From JBDTVS01 sp040007095 (GTDB lineage: Bacteria; Acidobacteriota; Vicinamibacteria; Vicinamibacterales; CAVVIG01), in NCBI GenBank assembly GCA_040007095.1, contig JBDTVS010000070.1:1-64000 (forward strand): a DNA stretch of 64,000 nt, in the 5' to 3' direction. Position numbers and translations under genes: made by a program. Under the pieces are notes generated by a model. That model had not been told where the DNA came from. It searched no databases and saw only the letters and a list, made by a program, of their open reading frames with translations. Shown one piece after another: positions 1-9,223 of the stretch (position 1 is its first letter; each line of letters starts with the position of its first letter).

Positions 1-75
1 AAGACCGCGGATCAGATCCTGGCCAAGATTGCGCGCTTTGCTCAGCGGACACTCCAGGTGCATGGTGCCAAATGA
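1..75 (+). CDS. IS630-family transposase, C-terminal fragment
   Basis: Frame 1 is open from the window edge to TGA at 73-75 and encodes 24 residues of an amphipathic helix (K-T-A-D-Q-I-L-A-K-I-A-R-F-A-Q-R). This resembles the extreme C-terminus of IS630-family transposases, which follows the DDE catalytic core. The core itself would lie upstream of the window. With so few residues the family call rests on resemblance of the tail and on the TA-flanked end just downstream; any other protein ending in a similar helix cannot be excluded. Confidence 0.5.
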   Translation, partial: KTADQILAKIARFAQRTLQVHGAK

Positions 76-107
76 CTTATTTCACGAACCACGTTTCCGG
101 GACACTA
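1..107 (+). mobile_element. Right end of an IS630-type insertion sequence (left part outside window)
   Basis: The first 75 bases close a reading frame resembling an IS630 transposase C-terminus, and the next 30 bases lead to a GGGACAC-TA junction at about 101-107. IS630 elements insert at TA dinucleotides, so the TA at 106-107 may be the target duplication. It is also the outer edge of the palindromic repeat that begins here, so the element may have inserted at the tip of that repeat. The left end is not visible, so the element cannot be classified firmly. Confidence 0.45.
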
Positions 108-270
108 GCAGCCCGTGGTAAAAGTCCGTCTGCATTCGGCGAGCGCTGCATCCCGCCTCGCGGCGTTGCTCACCGCTCAAATACTCTCGGTATTCTCGCG
201 TTTCGCGCCTGGCGATCCGGGCGCATCGCCCGCCTCGGTGCGACGACGGACTTTCACCACGGGCTGCTAG
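105..270. repeat. Full-length palindromic element, copy A (core 109-266)
   Basis: The outer 26 bases at 105-130 and 245-270 are reverse complements with one mismatch. Complementarity continues, imperfectly, toward the centre at about 187, where AATAC (180-184) pairs with GTATT (190-194) around a 5-base loop. The core between CAGCCCGTGG (109-118) and its complement (257-266) is 158 bp. A second 158-bp copy in reverse orientation lies at 15758-15915. It encodes nothing recognisable. The form suggests a MITE-like or REP-like element mobilised by an unknown transposase, or a transcribed hairpin. Confidence 0.85.
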
Positions 271-411
271 GGATCACGAGAGGGCACTGCGACAAATCGC
301 GACTGCGGATCCTTGTTGTGGGAGGGACACGTTTCGGGCACTTCCCGACAGCTCGGCGCGGCAGGGCAACTGCATGCTATGCTTCACGTTCCAGCTGCGC
401 TCCTCTCCCAC

Positions 412-497
412 GCCGGAGTGGTGAAACTGGCAGACGCGCGGGACTCAAAATCCCGTGACCTTTACGGGTCGTGAGGGTTCGACCCCCTCCTCCGGCA
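412..497 (+). tRNA. tRNA-Leu (anticodon CAA)
   Basis: The acceptor stem GCCGGAG (412-418) pairs with CTCCGGC (490-496), with discriminator A at 497. The anticodon stem CGGGA/TCCCG encloses the loop CTCAAAA, giving anticodon CAA for UUG codons. A long variable arm and a T-arm with GGTTCGACC identify a class II tRNA, consistent with leucine. CCA is not encoded. The 3' half overlaps the end of an antisense integrase remnant, so the tRNA has served as a phage or island attachment site. Confidence 0.95.
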
Positions 498-822
498 CTA
501 AATCTTTAAGAAATTCACAGATTGCGCCGTTTGCGGCGTTCTGATTATTCGGCTGCGATCGCCACTGTCCCGTAAATGTTCCTGTCGTCGTCGTTGCCGC
601 CTGATCGATCTTCTCCGTCGCGTCTCTGAGCGCGCCGGCATCGACGATCGCGTATCGGCGATAGCTGCTCTCGGTCTTGTGCCCGACCATCGCCATTGCC
701 GCCGAACGAGAAACGCCGTCGCGCTCGAGGTTCCGTACCGCCGATCGCCGAAAGTCATGCACGAGCCGTCCTGGCAGGCCGGCGGCCGCGCACGCCGCCA
801 GCCCCGATCCCGTGGGCCACCG
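445..822 (-). pseudogene. Tyrosine recombinase/integrase, C-terminal remnant at tRNA-Leu
   Basis: The minus-strand frame encodes the C-terminal catalytic part of a phage-type tyrosine integrase: H-D-F-R-R-S (the HxxR box), then M-V-G-H-K-T-E and R-R-Y, with the nucleophile tyrosine codon at 652-654. Upstream the frame is closed by stops at 823-825 and 835-837, and no N-terminal half is recognisable, so the gene is broken. The frame runs through the 3' end of tRNA-Leu to 445, as expected when the integrase lies next to its own attachment site. It is a scar of an island or prophage integrated to the right of the tRNA. No second attachment repeat was found in the window. Confidence 0.8.
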
Positions 823-1035
823 TCAGGGCCTCTCTCACGCGCCGACGCCCGGCGCGTCACGTCGATAGCCTCCGACCGACCTGCGTGCCTCGCCGGTAGC
901 TGGACCGCTCGATGACGCACTCGCCCACCGACACCGTGCTGCTCCATCGCCGCGCGGTCCTGACTGTTGACGTCGATTTGTCGTTGAATATGAGATCGTG
1001 GTTCGCCGCCACTGAATCGGCGAGGGGAGACCAGC

Positions 1036-1521
1036 ATGCGCAGCAGCCGGGCGTTCATCGCCACATTAGTCGTCTGCATCTGTGTCGCGACGTCTCGCGC
1101 GCAGACGGGGCCGCCGATCGTCGGCACCTGGACACTGAATCGCGAGAAGTCACAGATGCCGGCGGTTCCAGCCGGCTGGTTCGATCTCCGGCACTACGCC
1201 CTGCGGCCGGATGGGTACCTCGTCGGACTACTCGTGACGTCGAACAACCGTGGCGTGCACTACCTCCAGTTCACGGCGAAGAGCGACGGGAAGGACTATC
1301 CGGAGTACTCGGACGATCTGCTGGCCGACATGATCGCGGCCGCAAAGCCCACGACCCGCACCTACGCCGAAACCGTCATCGACGAGTTCACGACGGCGTG
1401 GACCGACAAGGTGAACGGGAAGGTCGTCGCCACTGGCAGGAAGATCGTGTCGAAAGACCGCCGGACGCTGACGATCACCGTTGACGGCCGGTCGCAGGTC
1501 ACTGTCTACGACCGGCAGTAA
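1036..1521 (+). CDS. Secreted protein of the G-x-W-x-L-N family, function unknown
   Basis: A 161-residue protein with an N-terminal signal peptide (hydrophobic residues 8-20, cleavage near A-R-A-Q) followed by P-I-V-G-T-W-T-L-N-R-E-K-S. A purine-rich ribosome site (AGGGGAGA, 1022-1029) precedes the ATG. The same G-x-W-x-L-N-x-E-x-S opening occurs in the secreted glycine-rich protein at 33038-33712, so the two look like members of one family of periplasmic or extracellular proteins. The rest is mostly beta-type sequence with no catalytic motif I recognise. It stands alone between the integration scar and the tannase-like gene. Confidence 0.75.
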   Translation: MRSSRAFIATLVVCICVATSRAQTGPPIVGTWTLNREKSQMPAVPAGWFDLRHYALRPDGYLVGLLVTSNNRGVHYLQFTAKSDGKDYPEYSDDLLADMIAAAKPTTRTYAETVIDEFTTAWTDKVNGKVVATGRKIVSKDRRTLTITVDGRSQVTVYDRQ

Positions 1522-1675
1522 CGGAGGAGATTTCCTCCTGGTTGACTTACCGACATATTGAACCGAGCCACCTCGCTGCCCTGTTCAGTCCACATTCTTT
1601 TCGATTATATTGGCGCATCAATCGGTACTCCGGGACGCGATCGAAGAAATCAGGCTCAGAATCGGGAGGGATCTG

Positions 1676-3253
1676 ATGACACACACACTATTGTCGCCGC
1701 TGCTGATCGGCTTGATGGTGCTCGCGCCCTCGGTTGTGCAAGGTCAGACCCCGGCGACCCGGTGCGCGGCCTTGACGACATTTCAAACCGCCGGCGTCGC
1801 GCTCGAGATCACGAAGGCGCAGTGGGTTCCGGCGGGACCTGCCGCGACAACCGGGCGCGGCGGGCAGGGAACCGGGACCATGCTCCCGCCGTTCTGCCGA
1901 GTCGACGGCATGATTGACCGGCGCGTCGGCGCCGAGGGCAAGAGTTACGGGATCGGCTTTGCGGTGGCGCTGCCAGACAATTGGAATGGCCGCTTTCTGT
2001 TTCAGGGAGGCGGCGGGTTGAATGGGACCGTGGCGGCACCACTCGGCGGACAGGGCGCGGGGGGCACGCCTGGACTGGTGCGTGGGTTCGCCGTGGTCAC
2101 CACCGACACCGGCCACCAGAGCGCCGGCGGGGCATTCGACGGCAGTTTCATGCGCGACCAGCAGGCCAGCCTCGACTTCGCGTACGTCGCCGTTGGTCGG
2201 GTCGCGCCGATGGCCAAACAAATCGTCGCTCAGTACTACGGCCGACCGATCGACCACTCTTACTTCGCCGGCTGCTCGACGGGCGGACGCGAGGCGATGC
2301 TGATGACCGAGCGGTACCCGACCTACTTCGACGGCGTGATCGCAGGGGCACCGGCCATGCGGACGGGGTTTTCCGGCCTGGGCGACCGGTGGGTCGCCGT
2401 CGCGTTGAACCAGATCGCACCCAAAGACGCCGCCGGCAAACCGATCCCGGGGCAGGCATTCTCCACCACCGACAAGAAATTGATCATCGATGCGCTCCTC
2501 AATGCGTGCGACGCCAAAGACGGGGTGAAGGATGGACTGATCTTCAACACACGCGCCTGTGATTTCGACCCGGTGTCGACGCTGACCTGCCAGGGTGCGA
2601 AGAACGACGCCTGTCTGACGCCGCAGCAAACCGCCGCGCTCAAGAAAGCCTTCGCCGGACCGAAGGACGCACGAGGCAACCAGGTCTATCCGGGCTTCCT
2701 CTACGACACCGGCATCACCGCCAGCGGTCAGGGCATCCCCGGGCTGTTGAGTCCCGGCGCCGGACCGCTTGGCCCACCCAACCTGTCGACCGAACTGGAC
2801 GTCGACAAGGATGCGACGGCACTCGCCGCCGATCCGCGCAGCGTGGGCGATACGAGATGGTGGACCAACCTGAACACATTTTCAGGGCGCGGCGGCAAGC
2901 TGCTCTTCTATCACGGCGCCAGCGACCCCTGGTTTTCCGCGCTCGACACCGTCGACTACTACCAGAAAATGAGCATCGACAACGGTGGCATGGACAAAGT
3001 GACCAACTGGAGCCGGTTGTTCATCGTGCCAGGCATGGGGCACTGTCAGGGCGGGGCGGCGACGCTCGACAGCTTCGACCTGCTCGGCGCCGTGGTCGAC
3101 TGGGCGGAAAAAGCCGTGGCTCCCGATTCCGTCATCGCCACGGGCCGCGCATTTCCCGGGCGAAGCCGCCCGCTCTGCGCCTACCCGACGCACGCGCACT
3201 ACAAAGGCTCCGGCGATCCTGAAGACGCGAAGAACTTCGAGTGCCGGCCGTGA
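1676..3253 (+). CDS. Tannase/feruloyl esterase family protein
   Basis: A 525-residue secreted serine esterase (PF07519 type). The signal peptide covers residues 1-23. The nucleophile sits in F-A-G-C-S-T-G-G (Ser201), the acid is likely Asp417 in G-A-S-D-P-W, and the histidine is His456 in G-M-G-H-C. Cysteines flanking the Ser and His are the family's disulfide next to the catalytic triad, and C-D-A-K-D-G resembles its calcium-binding lid region. The ATG at 1676 follows GGGAGGG; an earlier in-frame TTG at 1610 would place extra residues before the signal peptide and is less likely. The family hydrolyses aromatic esters such as gallate or ferulate esters. No aromatic-ring catabolic genes adjoin it, so the substrate is unknown. 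Confidence 0.88.
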   Translation: MTHTLLSPLLIGLMVLAPSVVQGQTPATRCAALTTFQTAGVALEITKAQWVPAGPAATTGRGGQGTGTMLPPFCRVDGMIDRRVGAEGKSYGIGFAVALPDNWNGRFLFQGGGGLNGTVAAPLGGQGAGGTPGLVRGFAVVTTDTGHQSAGGAFDGSFMRDQQASLDFAYVAVGRVAPMAKQIVAQYYGRPIDHSYFAGCSTGGREAMLMTERYPTYFDGVIAGAPAMRTGFSGLGDRWVAVALNQIAPKDAAGKPIPGQAFSTTDKKLIIDALLNACDAKDGVKDGLIFNTRACDFDPVSTLTCQGAKNDACLTPQQTAALKKAFAGPKDARGNQVYPGFLYDTGITASGQGIPGLLSPGAGPLGPPNLSTELDVDKDATALAADPRSVGDTRWWTNLNTFSGRGGKLLFYHGASDPWFSALDTVDYYQKMSIDNGGMDKVTNWSRLFIVPGMGHCQGGAATLDSFDLLGAVVDWAEKAVAPDSVIATGRAFPGRSRPLCAYPTHAHYKGSGDPEDAKNFECRP

Positions 3254-3299
3254 ACACACCCACCAGTCGAGTGGTCGGTGACTCCTCCGGGCCGTCGGT

Positions 3300-3845
3300 C
3301 TAGACGCGAGCCTTCTCCGTGGCGGTGTGCCGGGTTGAGGTTGAGGCACGTCCCACGGCGGCGGCCCCGTTGATGCCTTCTTCAGCCAACGCCGTCAGCC
3401 TCGCGTCGGCGGCTTTTTCTTCCTTGAGCGTCAGCGCGAGGACAGCCGCTATCTCTTCTCTCCCCAAAGCGTTCGCCCACGCGATGAGCGATCCGTACGC
3501 CCCAATCTCATAGTGCTCTGCGCACTGCGCGCTCGCCACAATCGCGGCGTCCATGACCGACGATTCCACATCTTCGAAGAGCAAATCGCTGACCTCTTCG
3601 ATGATCCCGGCAATGCCGGCGCAATAATTCCCATCGTGCCGCACGTCGAGCAGGTCGAAGACCTGCTCGAGCCGGTCAACGTGCGTGCGTGTCTCCTCGA
3701 GGTGGCTTTCGATCGCGGCGCGCAGTTCCTCGGACGTTGCCGTTTCCGCCAGTTTCGGCATCGCCTCCAACAACTGCTGTTCTGCACCGTACAAATCGCG
3801 CGCTTCCGCGAGGAACAGATCCTGCAATGACTTCGGGCTCGCCAT
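3300..3845 (-). CDS. YciE/YciF-type ferritin-like protein (DUF892)
   Basis: A 181-residue, all-helical protein beginning S-P-K-S-L-Q-D-L-F-L-A-E-A-R-D-L-Y-G-A-E-Q-Q, the characteristic opening of the DUF892 (YciE/YciF) ferritin-like family. Glu and His residues that could bind a di-metal centre recur in E-S-H-L-E-E-T, E-H-Y-E and L-K-E-E-K. Family members are stress-induced cytoplasmic proteins of poorly known function. A strong ribosome site (AAAGGAGG) lies about 8 bases before the ATG. The last 25 residues are a low-complexity tail. It is convergent with the tannase-like gene. Confidence 0.88.
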   Translation of the reverse strand: MASPKSLQDLFLAEARDLYGAEQQLLEAMPKLAETATSEELRAAIESHLEETRTHVDRLEQVFDLLDVRHDGNYCAGIAGIIEEVSDLLFEDVESSVMDAAIVASAQCAEHYEIGAYGSLIAWANALGREEIAAVLALTLKEEKAADARLTALAEEGINGAAAVGRASTSTRHTATEKARV

Positions 3846-4248
3846 GGTGAAGGCCTCCTTTGACCGGCGGCGGACTGCTACTCAGCACTCTGGCGCCAGT
3901 CAGCAACTCTCACGCCATCACGCCAGGGCAGACTGGCTTTCGGGCAACGTCGAGGCGGCATTCCGATTGGGCCTTGTCTTCTTCCTCGCTGACGCACGGC
4001 CCGATCGATCGCCGACCGTTCGAGCGCGTAACCATGACAAGTCGGTGTGGCACCGGCCGGCACACCCCAGGAATGGTAAGGCTCTGCCACTTGTTGGCAG
4101 TCTCCTGCTGATGGAATCTGATCCAACGCCAGACCTTCTGCGGCTCTTGGACAGCACGCTGAAGGGCCCGTCCACAAAGCCACCACAGGCGGAGGCACGC
4201 GATCTGAAAAGGGAATGTTTATGAAGCTGACGTCGTTCTTACGGCGGC
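3846..4248. other. Gene-free interval of about 400 bp
   Basis: This interval lies upstream of the YciE-type gene and beyond the stop of the MBL hydrolase, both on the minus strand, so it should hold the promoter of the former. Open frames here give arginine- and proline-rich translations without recognisable motifs. No repeat of the dispersed family and no convincing terminator was seen. Confidence 0.5.
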
Positions 4249-5199
4249 TTAGCGCTTCAATTCCGCCATCAGCGCATCAGCCTGCTGAAATTGCAGGCAG
4301 CCCGGTGTGGGCGGACTGAGCGGGCAGCCCGTGGATCTCCAGCCATAGTCGGCTTCGAGCGTCTTCACCACGGACTCCTTGCTCGTGCCCTGCTTGATGA
4401 GACCGGCCAGACGATTGCGCATCGTTTCGAGGTCGGCTCGGAATTTCGCCACATCGTCCTTGGTGGACACGGGTCCGTGGCCGGGAATGACCGTGTCGAA
4501 ATCGAGCTTCAACACGCCGTCCAGTGTCGTCGTCCAGTCGAGAAAGCTGCCTCCCTGGGCGTAGTCGACATAGATGTTCACACCGGGAGGCCGTGTTTGA
4601 GCAGCCGCGGCTCCTCGACCGGCCTGCCGACCAAGAAAGAGATCGCCGGTGTGAATCACCCCCAGCTCGGGAAAGTACACGACCGCGTCGCCGCTGGTGT
4701 GACCTCGTCCGAAGTACTTGGCTCGCACTTCTTTACCGCCCAGGTGCACCGACGCTTCATCAGAAAACGTGACTCGCGGCAGCCCGATCGGTGTGCCCGG
4801 CGTGTCTTCGTAGTACGGCTGCTTGATGTCGACCAGGTTGGCCCGGGCATTCCTGTGCGCGATGACTTCGGCGATCGGCAGCATCTTGAGATCGCCGCCG
4901 GCATGGTCGTCGTGCTGATGCGTGTTCAGGACGTACTTGAGCGGCTGGTCGGTCACCGATTTCACCTGGGTGAGAATGTCGGCGTGGTTGCGGTCGAACA
5001 TGTCGTCGACCAGCACGACGCCTTCGCCGGTAACGTAGACGGCGACATTCCCGCCCTCGCCAGAAATCATGTAGAGATCGCCCTTGACCTTCGCGATACG
5101 AAGCGGGCCAGCAGGCTTGGCGGTTTGGGTGGACACGACCCACGTGACGTGGACCATTAAGATCGCCACGAAGATCCAAACGAGGGAGGTTCGGCTCAT
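4249..5199 (-). CDS. Secreted MBL-fold metallo-hydrolase
   Basis: A 316-residue metallo-beta-lactamase-fold protein with an N-terminal hydrophobic segment (residues 7-23) acting as signal or anchor. The metal-binding motif is H94-x-H96-x-D98-H99, with a further His in the G-R-G-H-T-S-G-D segment and V-I-P-G-H-G-P near residue 240, completing a di-metal site. Such periplasmic hydrolases act on varied esters, lactams or thioesters; the substrate is not predictable. Its C-terminal third closely resembles the truncated copy at 11232-11552. The stop lies 50 bp after the uup start, so uup and this gene may be co-transcribed. Confidence 0.85.
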   Translation of the reverse strand: MSRTSLVWIFVAILMVHVTWVVSTQTAKPAGPLRIAKVKGDLYMISGEGGNVAVYVTGEGVVLVDDMFDRNHADILTQVKSVTDQPLKYVLNTHQHDDHAGGDLKMLPIAEVIAHRNARANLVDIKQPYYEDTPGTPIGLPRVTFSDEASVHLGGKEVRAKYFGRGHTSGDAVVYFPELGVIHTGDLFLGRQAGRGAAAAQTRPPGVNIYVDYAQGGSFLDWTTTLDGVLKLDFDTVIPGHGPVSTKDDVAKFRADLETMRNRLAGLIKQGTSKESVVKTLEADYGWRSTGCPLSPPTPGCLQFQQADALMAELKR

Positions 5200-5238
5200 G
5201 TGCCAGACTCTAGCAGAGCTGGCGGGCCTGGGACGCCC

Positions 5239-7161
<1,923 letters not shown>

Positions 7162-7187
7162 CTAGTGGAGTGTCATTTCTAAAGCGT

Positions 7188-7249
7188 AACCACGAAGTCA
7201 GGAAGTCACCAAAGCATGGAGTTTTTCGTGTCTTCGTGTTTTCGTGGTT
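7188..7249. repeat. Dispersed inverted repeat, CACGAAG class
   Basis: AACCACGAAG at 7188 is answered by TTCGTGGTT at 7241-7249. Both arms are built from roughly 9-base periods (CACGAAGTC, CACCAAAGC; TTCGTGTC, TTCGTGTT). It lies between the divergent uup and arfB genes. Related copies occur at about ten other intergenic places in the window. Confidence 0.75.
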
Positions 7250-7320
7250 GCATTTGGAGTCTACAAACCAGCAGAACAGGCCACTGGGATCGAGAAGAAG
7301 CGTATCATGCAGATAGATCG

Positions 7321-7737
7321 ATGATCAGAATCACCGATGCGATTGCGATCGACGACACCGAGATCGAAGAGAGGTTCGTCAGGGCATCGGGACCGGGCGG
7401 ACAGAACGTCAACAAGGTCTCGACGGCGGTCGAACTGCGTTTCGACGTCGCCGCTTCGTCGCTGCCGCTCGACGTCAGGCAACGGCTGCTGGCCCTGGCC
7501 GGTAAACGAATGACCGCCGGGGGCGTGCTCCTCATCGACAGCCGCGAGCATCGCACCCAGTCTCAAAATCGCGAGGCCGCGCGCGCGCGACTGGTCGCCC
7601 TGCTGCAGCATGCCGCGGTGCGTCCCAAACGCAGGCGCGCCACCAGGCCCAAGGCCGGCGCCCGCGAAGAGCGGCTGACCACCAAGAAACGGCGAGGCGA
7701 GATCAAGAAGCTGCGGAGCCCGTCGGACTCGGACTAG
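7321..7737 (+). CDS. arfB: Alternative ribosome-rescue peptidyl-tRNA hydrolase ArfB
   Basis: A 138-residue class-I release-factor-like protein with G-P-G-G-Q-N-V-N-K (GGQ at residues 26-28), the catalytic loop for peptidyl-tRNA hydrolysis. It lacks the codon-recognition domain of RF1/RF2 and ends in a basic tail (K-R-R-R-A...K-K-R-R-G-E-I-K-K), which in ArfB threads into the empty mRNA channel of stalled ribosomes. Length matches E. coli ArfB (YaeJ). The ATG at 7321 begins the conserved region; an earlier in-frame ATG at 7216 would read through the dispersed repeat and is unlikely. Its 3' end overlaps the convergent luciferase-domain gene by 35 bp. Confidence 0.93.
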   Translation: MIRITDAIAIDDTEIEERFVRASGPGGQNVNKVSTAVELRFDVAASSLPLDVRQRLLALAGKRMTAGGVLLIDSREHRTQSQNREAARARLVALLQHAAVRPKRRRATRPKAGAREERLTTKKRRGEIKKLRSPSDSD

Positions 7738-8074
7738 TGGACGCTTGGCCCGGCGCCAGCCACGGCCTGTCGTAACTCAGACGAAACAGCGCCAGGATGT
7801 CGGCTAGGTCCTCGTCGGCGCGGATCGGCACACTCACCCAGCCGGACTCCGGATGCGAATGATGAAGCCCGGCCCGCCCGGCCGCCACGAGCTCCTCGCG
7901 GATGCGCACCGGAAAGACGATGTCCGCCAGATGGCTGCCGTGCACGTGTCCCAGCTCGCGCCGCCCCACTCGGAACTCGACGAAGCGAGGCCCGTGCACG
8001 GCGACCGCCGCGTCGGGCCAGGTCGCGATCTCCTGCGCGACGCGCTCAGCGATTGTCAAAGGGGATCCCCACAA
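7703..8074 (-). CDS. Luciferase-domain (DUF5519) family protein
   Basis: A 123-residue protein with V-A-V-H-G-P-R-F-V-E-F-R-V-G-R-R-E-L-G-H-V-H-G, then L-A-D-I-V-F-P-V-R-I-R and H-H-S-H-P-E-S-G-W-V-S, a pattern I associate with the DUF5519 'luciferase domain' family. The name is historical and no light reaction is implied. The function is unknown. The start is ambiguous: TTG at 8074 overlaps the end of the upstream gene by 29 bp, and no ATG exists in the frame. The overlap suggests translational coupling with the secreted protein upstream. Confidence 0.75.
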   Translation of the reverse strand: MWGSPLTIAERVAQEIATWPDAAVAVHGPRFVEFRVGRRELGHVHGSHLADIVFPVRIREELVAAGRAGLHHSHPESGWVSVPIRADEDLADILALFRLSYDRPWLAPGQASTSPSPTGSAAS

Positions 8075-8492
8075 AGCCCAGCGAGGTCTCCACGCGCATC
8101 ACGACCATTGTCCCCATCAGCATGATCGTATAGCGGCCCTCGGCGTTCCGGCCAATCGTGAGCGGCTGCTGATAGCGGACGTGCCAGTCGTACACCTGCT
8201 GCCACACGTCGATCCCGACTTCGATGTAGTCGGGAAACTTGCCGGTGGTCCGCAGGAACATCTTGATCGGGTCGCGAAGCGGACCGAGCTCCCAGAAATC
8301 GTCCTGTCGCTTGATCTCGTCGCGCAGGTCCTGAACCGCTTTGGCCAGGGCGCGCGAGCCTTCTTGTATCGCCTGCTCGGTCTCTCTCTGCGGCGCCGCC
8401 GGCGCACTCGCTTCAGCCTCGGCTGGCGGCGCCAGAGCGGCCAGCAGCCCCCCGAAGGCCGGCCCATGAAGCACCGTTCTCCTGCTCACCAT
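8046..8492 (-). CDS. Secreted hypothetical protein with twin-arginine-like leader
   Basis: A 148-residue protein beginning M-V-S-R-R-T-V-L-H-G, followed by a hydrophobic stretch and an A-E-A cleavage-like site, resembling a short Tat leader. The mature part is helical with conserved-looking aromatic segments (D-D-F-W-E-L-G-P, V-W-Q-Q-V-Y-D-W-H-V). I do not recognise the family. The ATG at 8492 is chosen because GAGAGGAG lies 7 bases upstream; an earlier in-frame start would add 40 residues without a leader. It overlaps the DUF5519 gene downstream. Confidence 0.65.
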   Translation of the reverse strand: MVSRRTVLHGPAFGGLLAALAPPAEAEASAPAAPQRETEQAIQEGSRALAKAVQDLRDEIKRQDDFWELGPLRDPIKMFLRTTGKFPDYIEVGIDVWQQVYDWHVRYQQPLTIGRNAEGRYTIMLMGTMVVMRVETSLGFVGIPFDNR

Positions 8493-8619
8493 GTTCGCGC
8501 TCCTCTCGTCATAACGATACGACGGTTGAGGGTGGCGCGCAGCGAACTCTGCGGTCTCTGCGTTGCACGCGATTTCTTCACAAGCTCTCAGGCGGATAAT
8601 GCGTCCAAGCAAAGAGGCG

Positions 8620-9222
8620 CTAACGATCGGGCCGTTCGGTCACCGGGGTCCCGCCGGCGCCTGGCAGTGTGGGCTCTGGACCGCGCGACGCCTCGACCGA
8701 CAGTAGCTCGTCAATGGAGGCGAACCGATAAATCACCTGCGCGCGGTTCTGAAAAAGGCCGCCGGTGTCCGCGGTTGGACCGTAGGTGGAATACAGCGCC
8801 TGGCCCCACAGACGCAGATACACCGTCAACTGGCCCCGGTGGTGCGCAGAATGCGTGACGCGGCGGGTCAGCACCCAGGCGCGCGACCGGCTGACGTCGA
8901 AGAACGACACTACCTGTTCGAACCAGTCGTCCGGCTGTCGCGCCAGGAGGTCGAGCCGAGCCGCGGAACAGATCGCGTAGTGCTCGAGAAAGGCCCCTCT
9001 GGTCTCGGTCGGTGGAAGCGGCGGCTTGTCGATGTCGATCCCGAGCATCGTGCGCATCCAGACATCCTCGCTGATCGACTGGTGCACCATGTGCTCGAGC
9101 GGTGTACGGGCGCGCGGCTCGGGCCGAAACAGCATGCGCTCGACGGGGACCTGCGCCCAGACGCTCAACGTCTTGAGGCGCTCGGTCCGGTAGGTTTCGA
9201 CGAGAAAATCGTAGCGCGACAT
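8620..9222 (-). CDS. DinB-family protein
   Basis: A 200-residue, four-helix-type protein starting M-S-R-Y-D-F-L-V-E-T-Y. Candidate metal-binding histidines are in E-H-M-V-H-Q-S, and in V-T-H-S-A-H-H-R-G-Q-L-T-V-Y-L-R, the hallmark of the DinB/YfiT superfamily. These proteins bind a metal through three histidines, and some act as thiol transferases or hydrolases; the role here is unknown. The start lies 1 bp after the stop of the methyltransferase, so the two genes form a unit. A longer open frame upstream of the ATG belongs to the methyltransferase region read out of frame. Confidence 0.82.
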   Translation of the reverse strand: MSRYDFLVETYRTERLKTLSVWAQVPVERMLFRPEPRARTPLEHMVHQSISEDVWMRTMLGIDIDKPPLPPTETRGAFLEHYAICSAARLDLLARQPDDWFEQVVSFFDVSRSRAWVLTRRVTHSAHHRGQLTVYLRLWGQALYSTYGPTADTGGLFQNRAQVIYRFASIDELLSVEASRGPEPTLPGAGGTPVTERPDR

Positions 9223-9223
9223 G

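Noticed and set aside
72..458. A 128-codon plus-strand frame across the palindromic element and into tRNA-Leu
   Set aside because: It reads through a palindrome and ends inside the tRNA, so it is not a gene.
4325..4340. CAGCCCGTGG-like match to the palindromic element inside the MBL gene
   Set aside because: Only about ten bases match and there is no complementary arm within 200 bp; a chance match.
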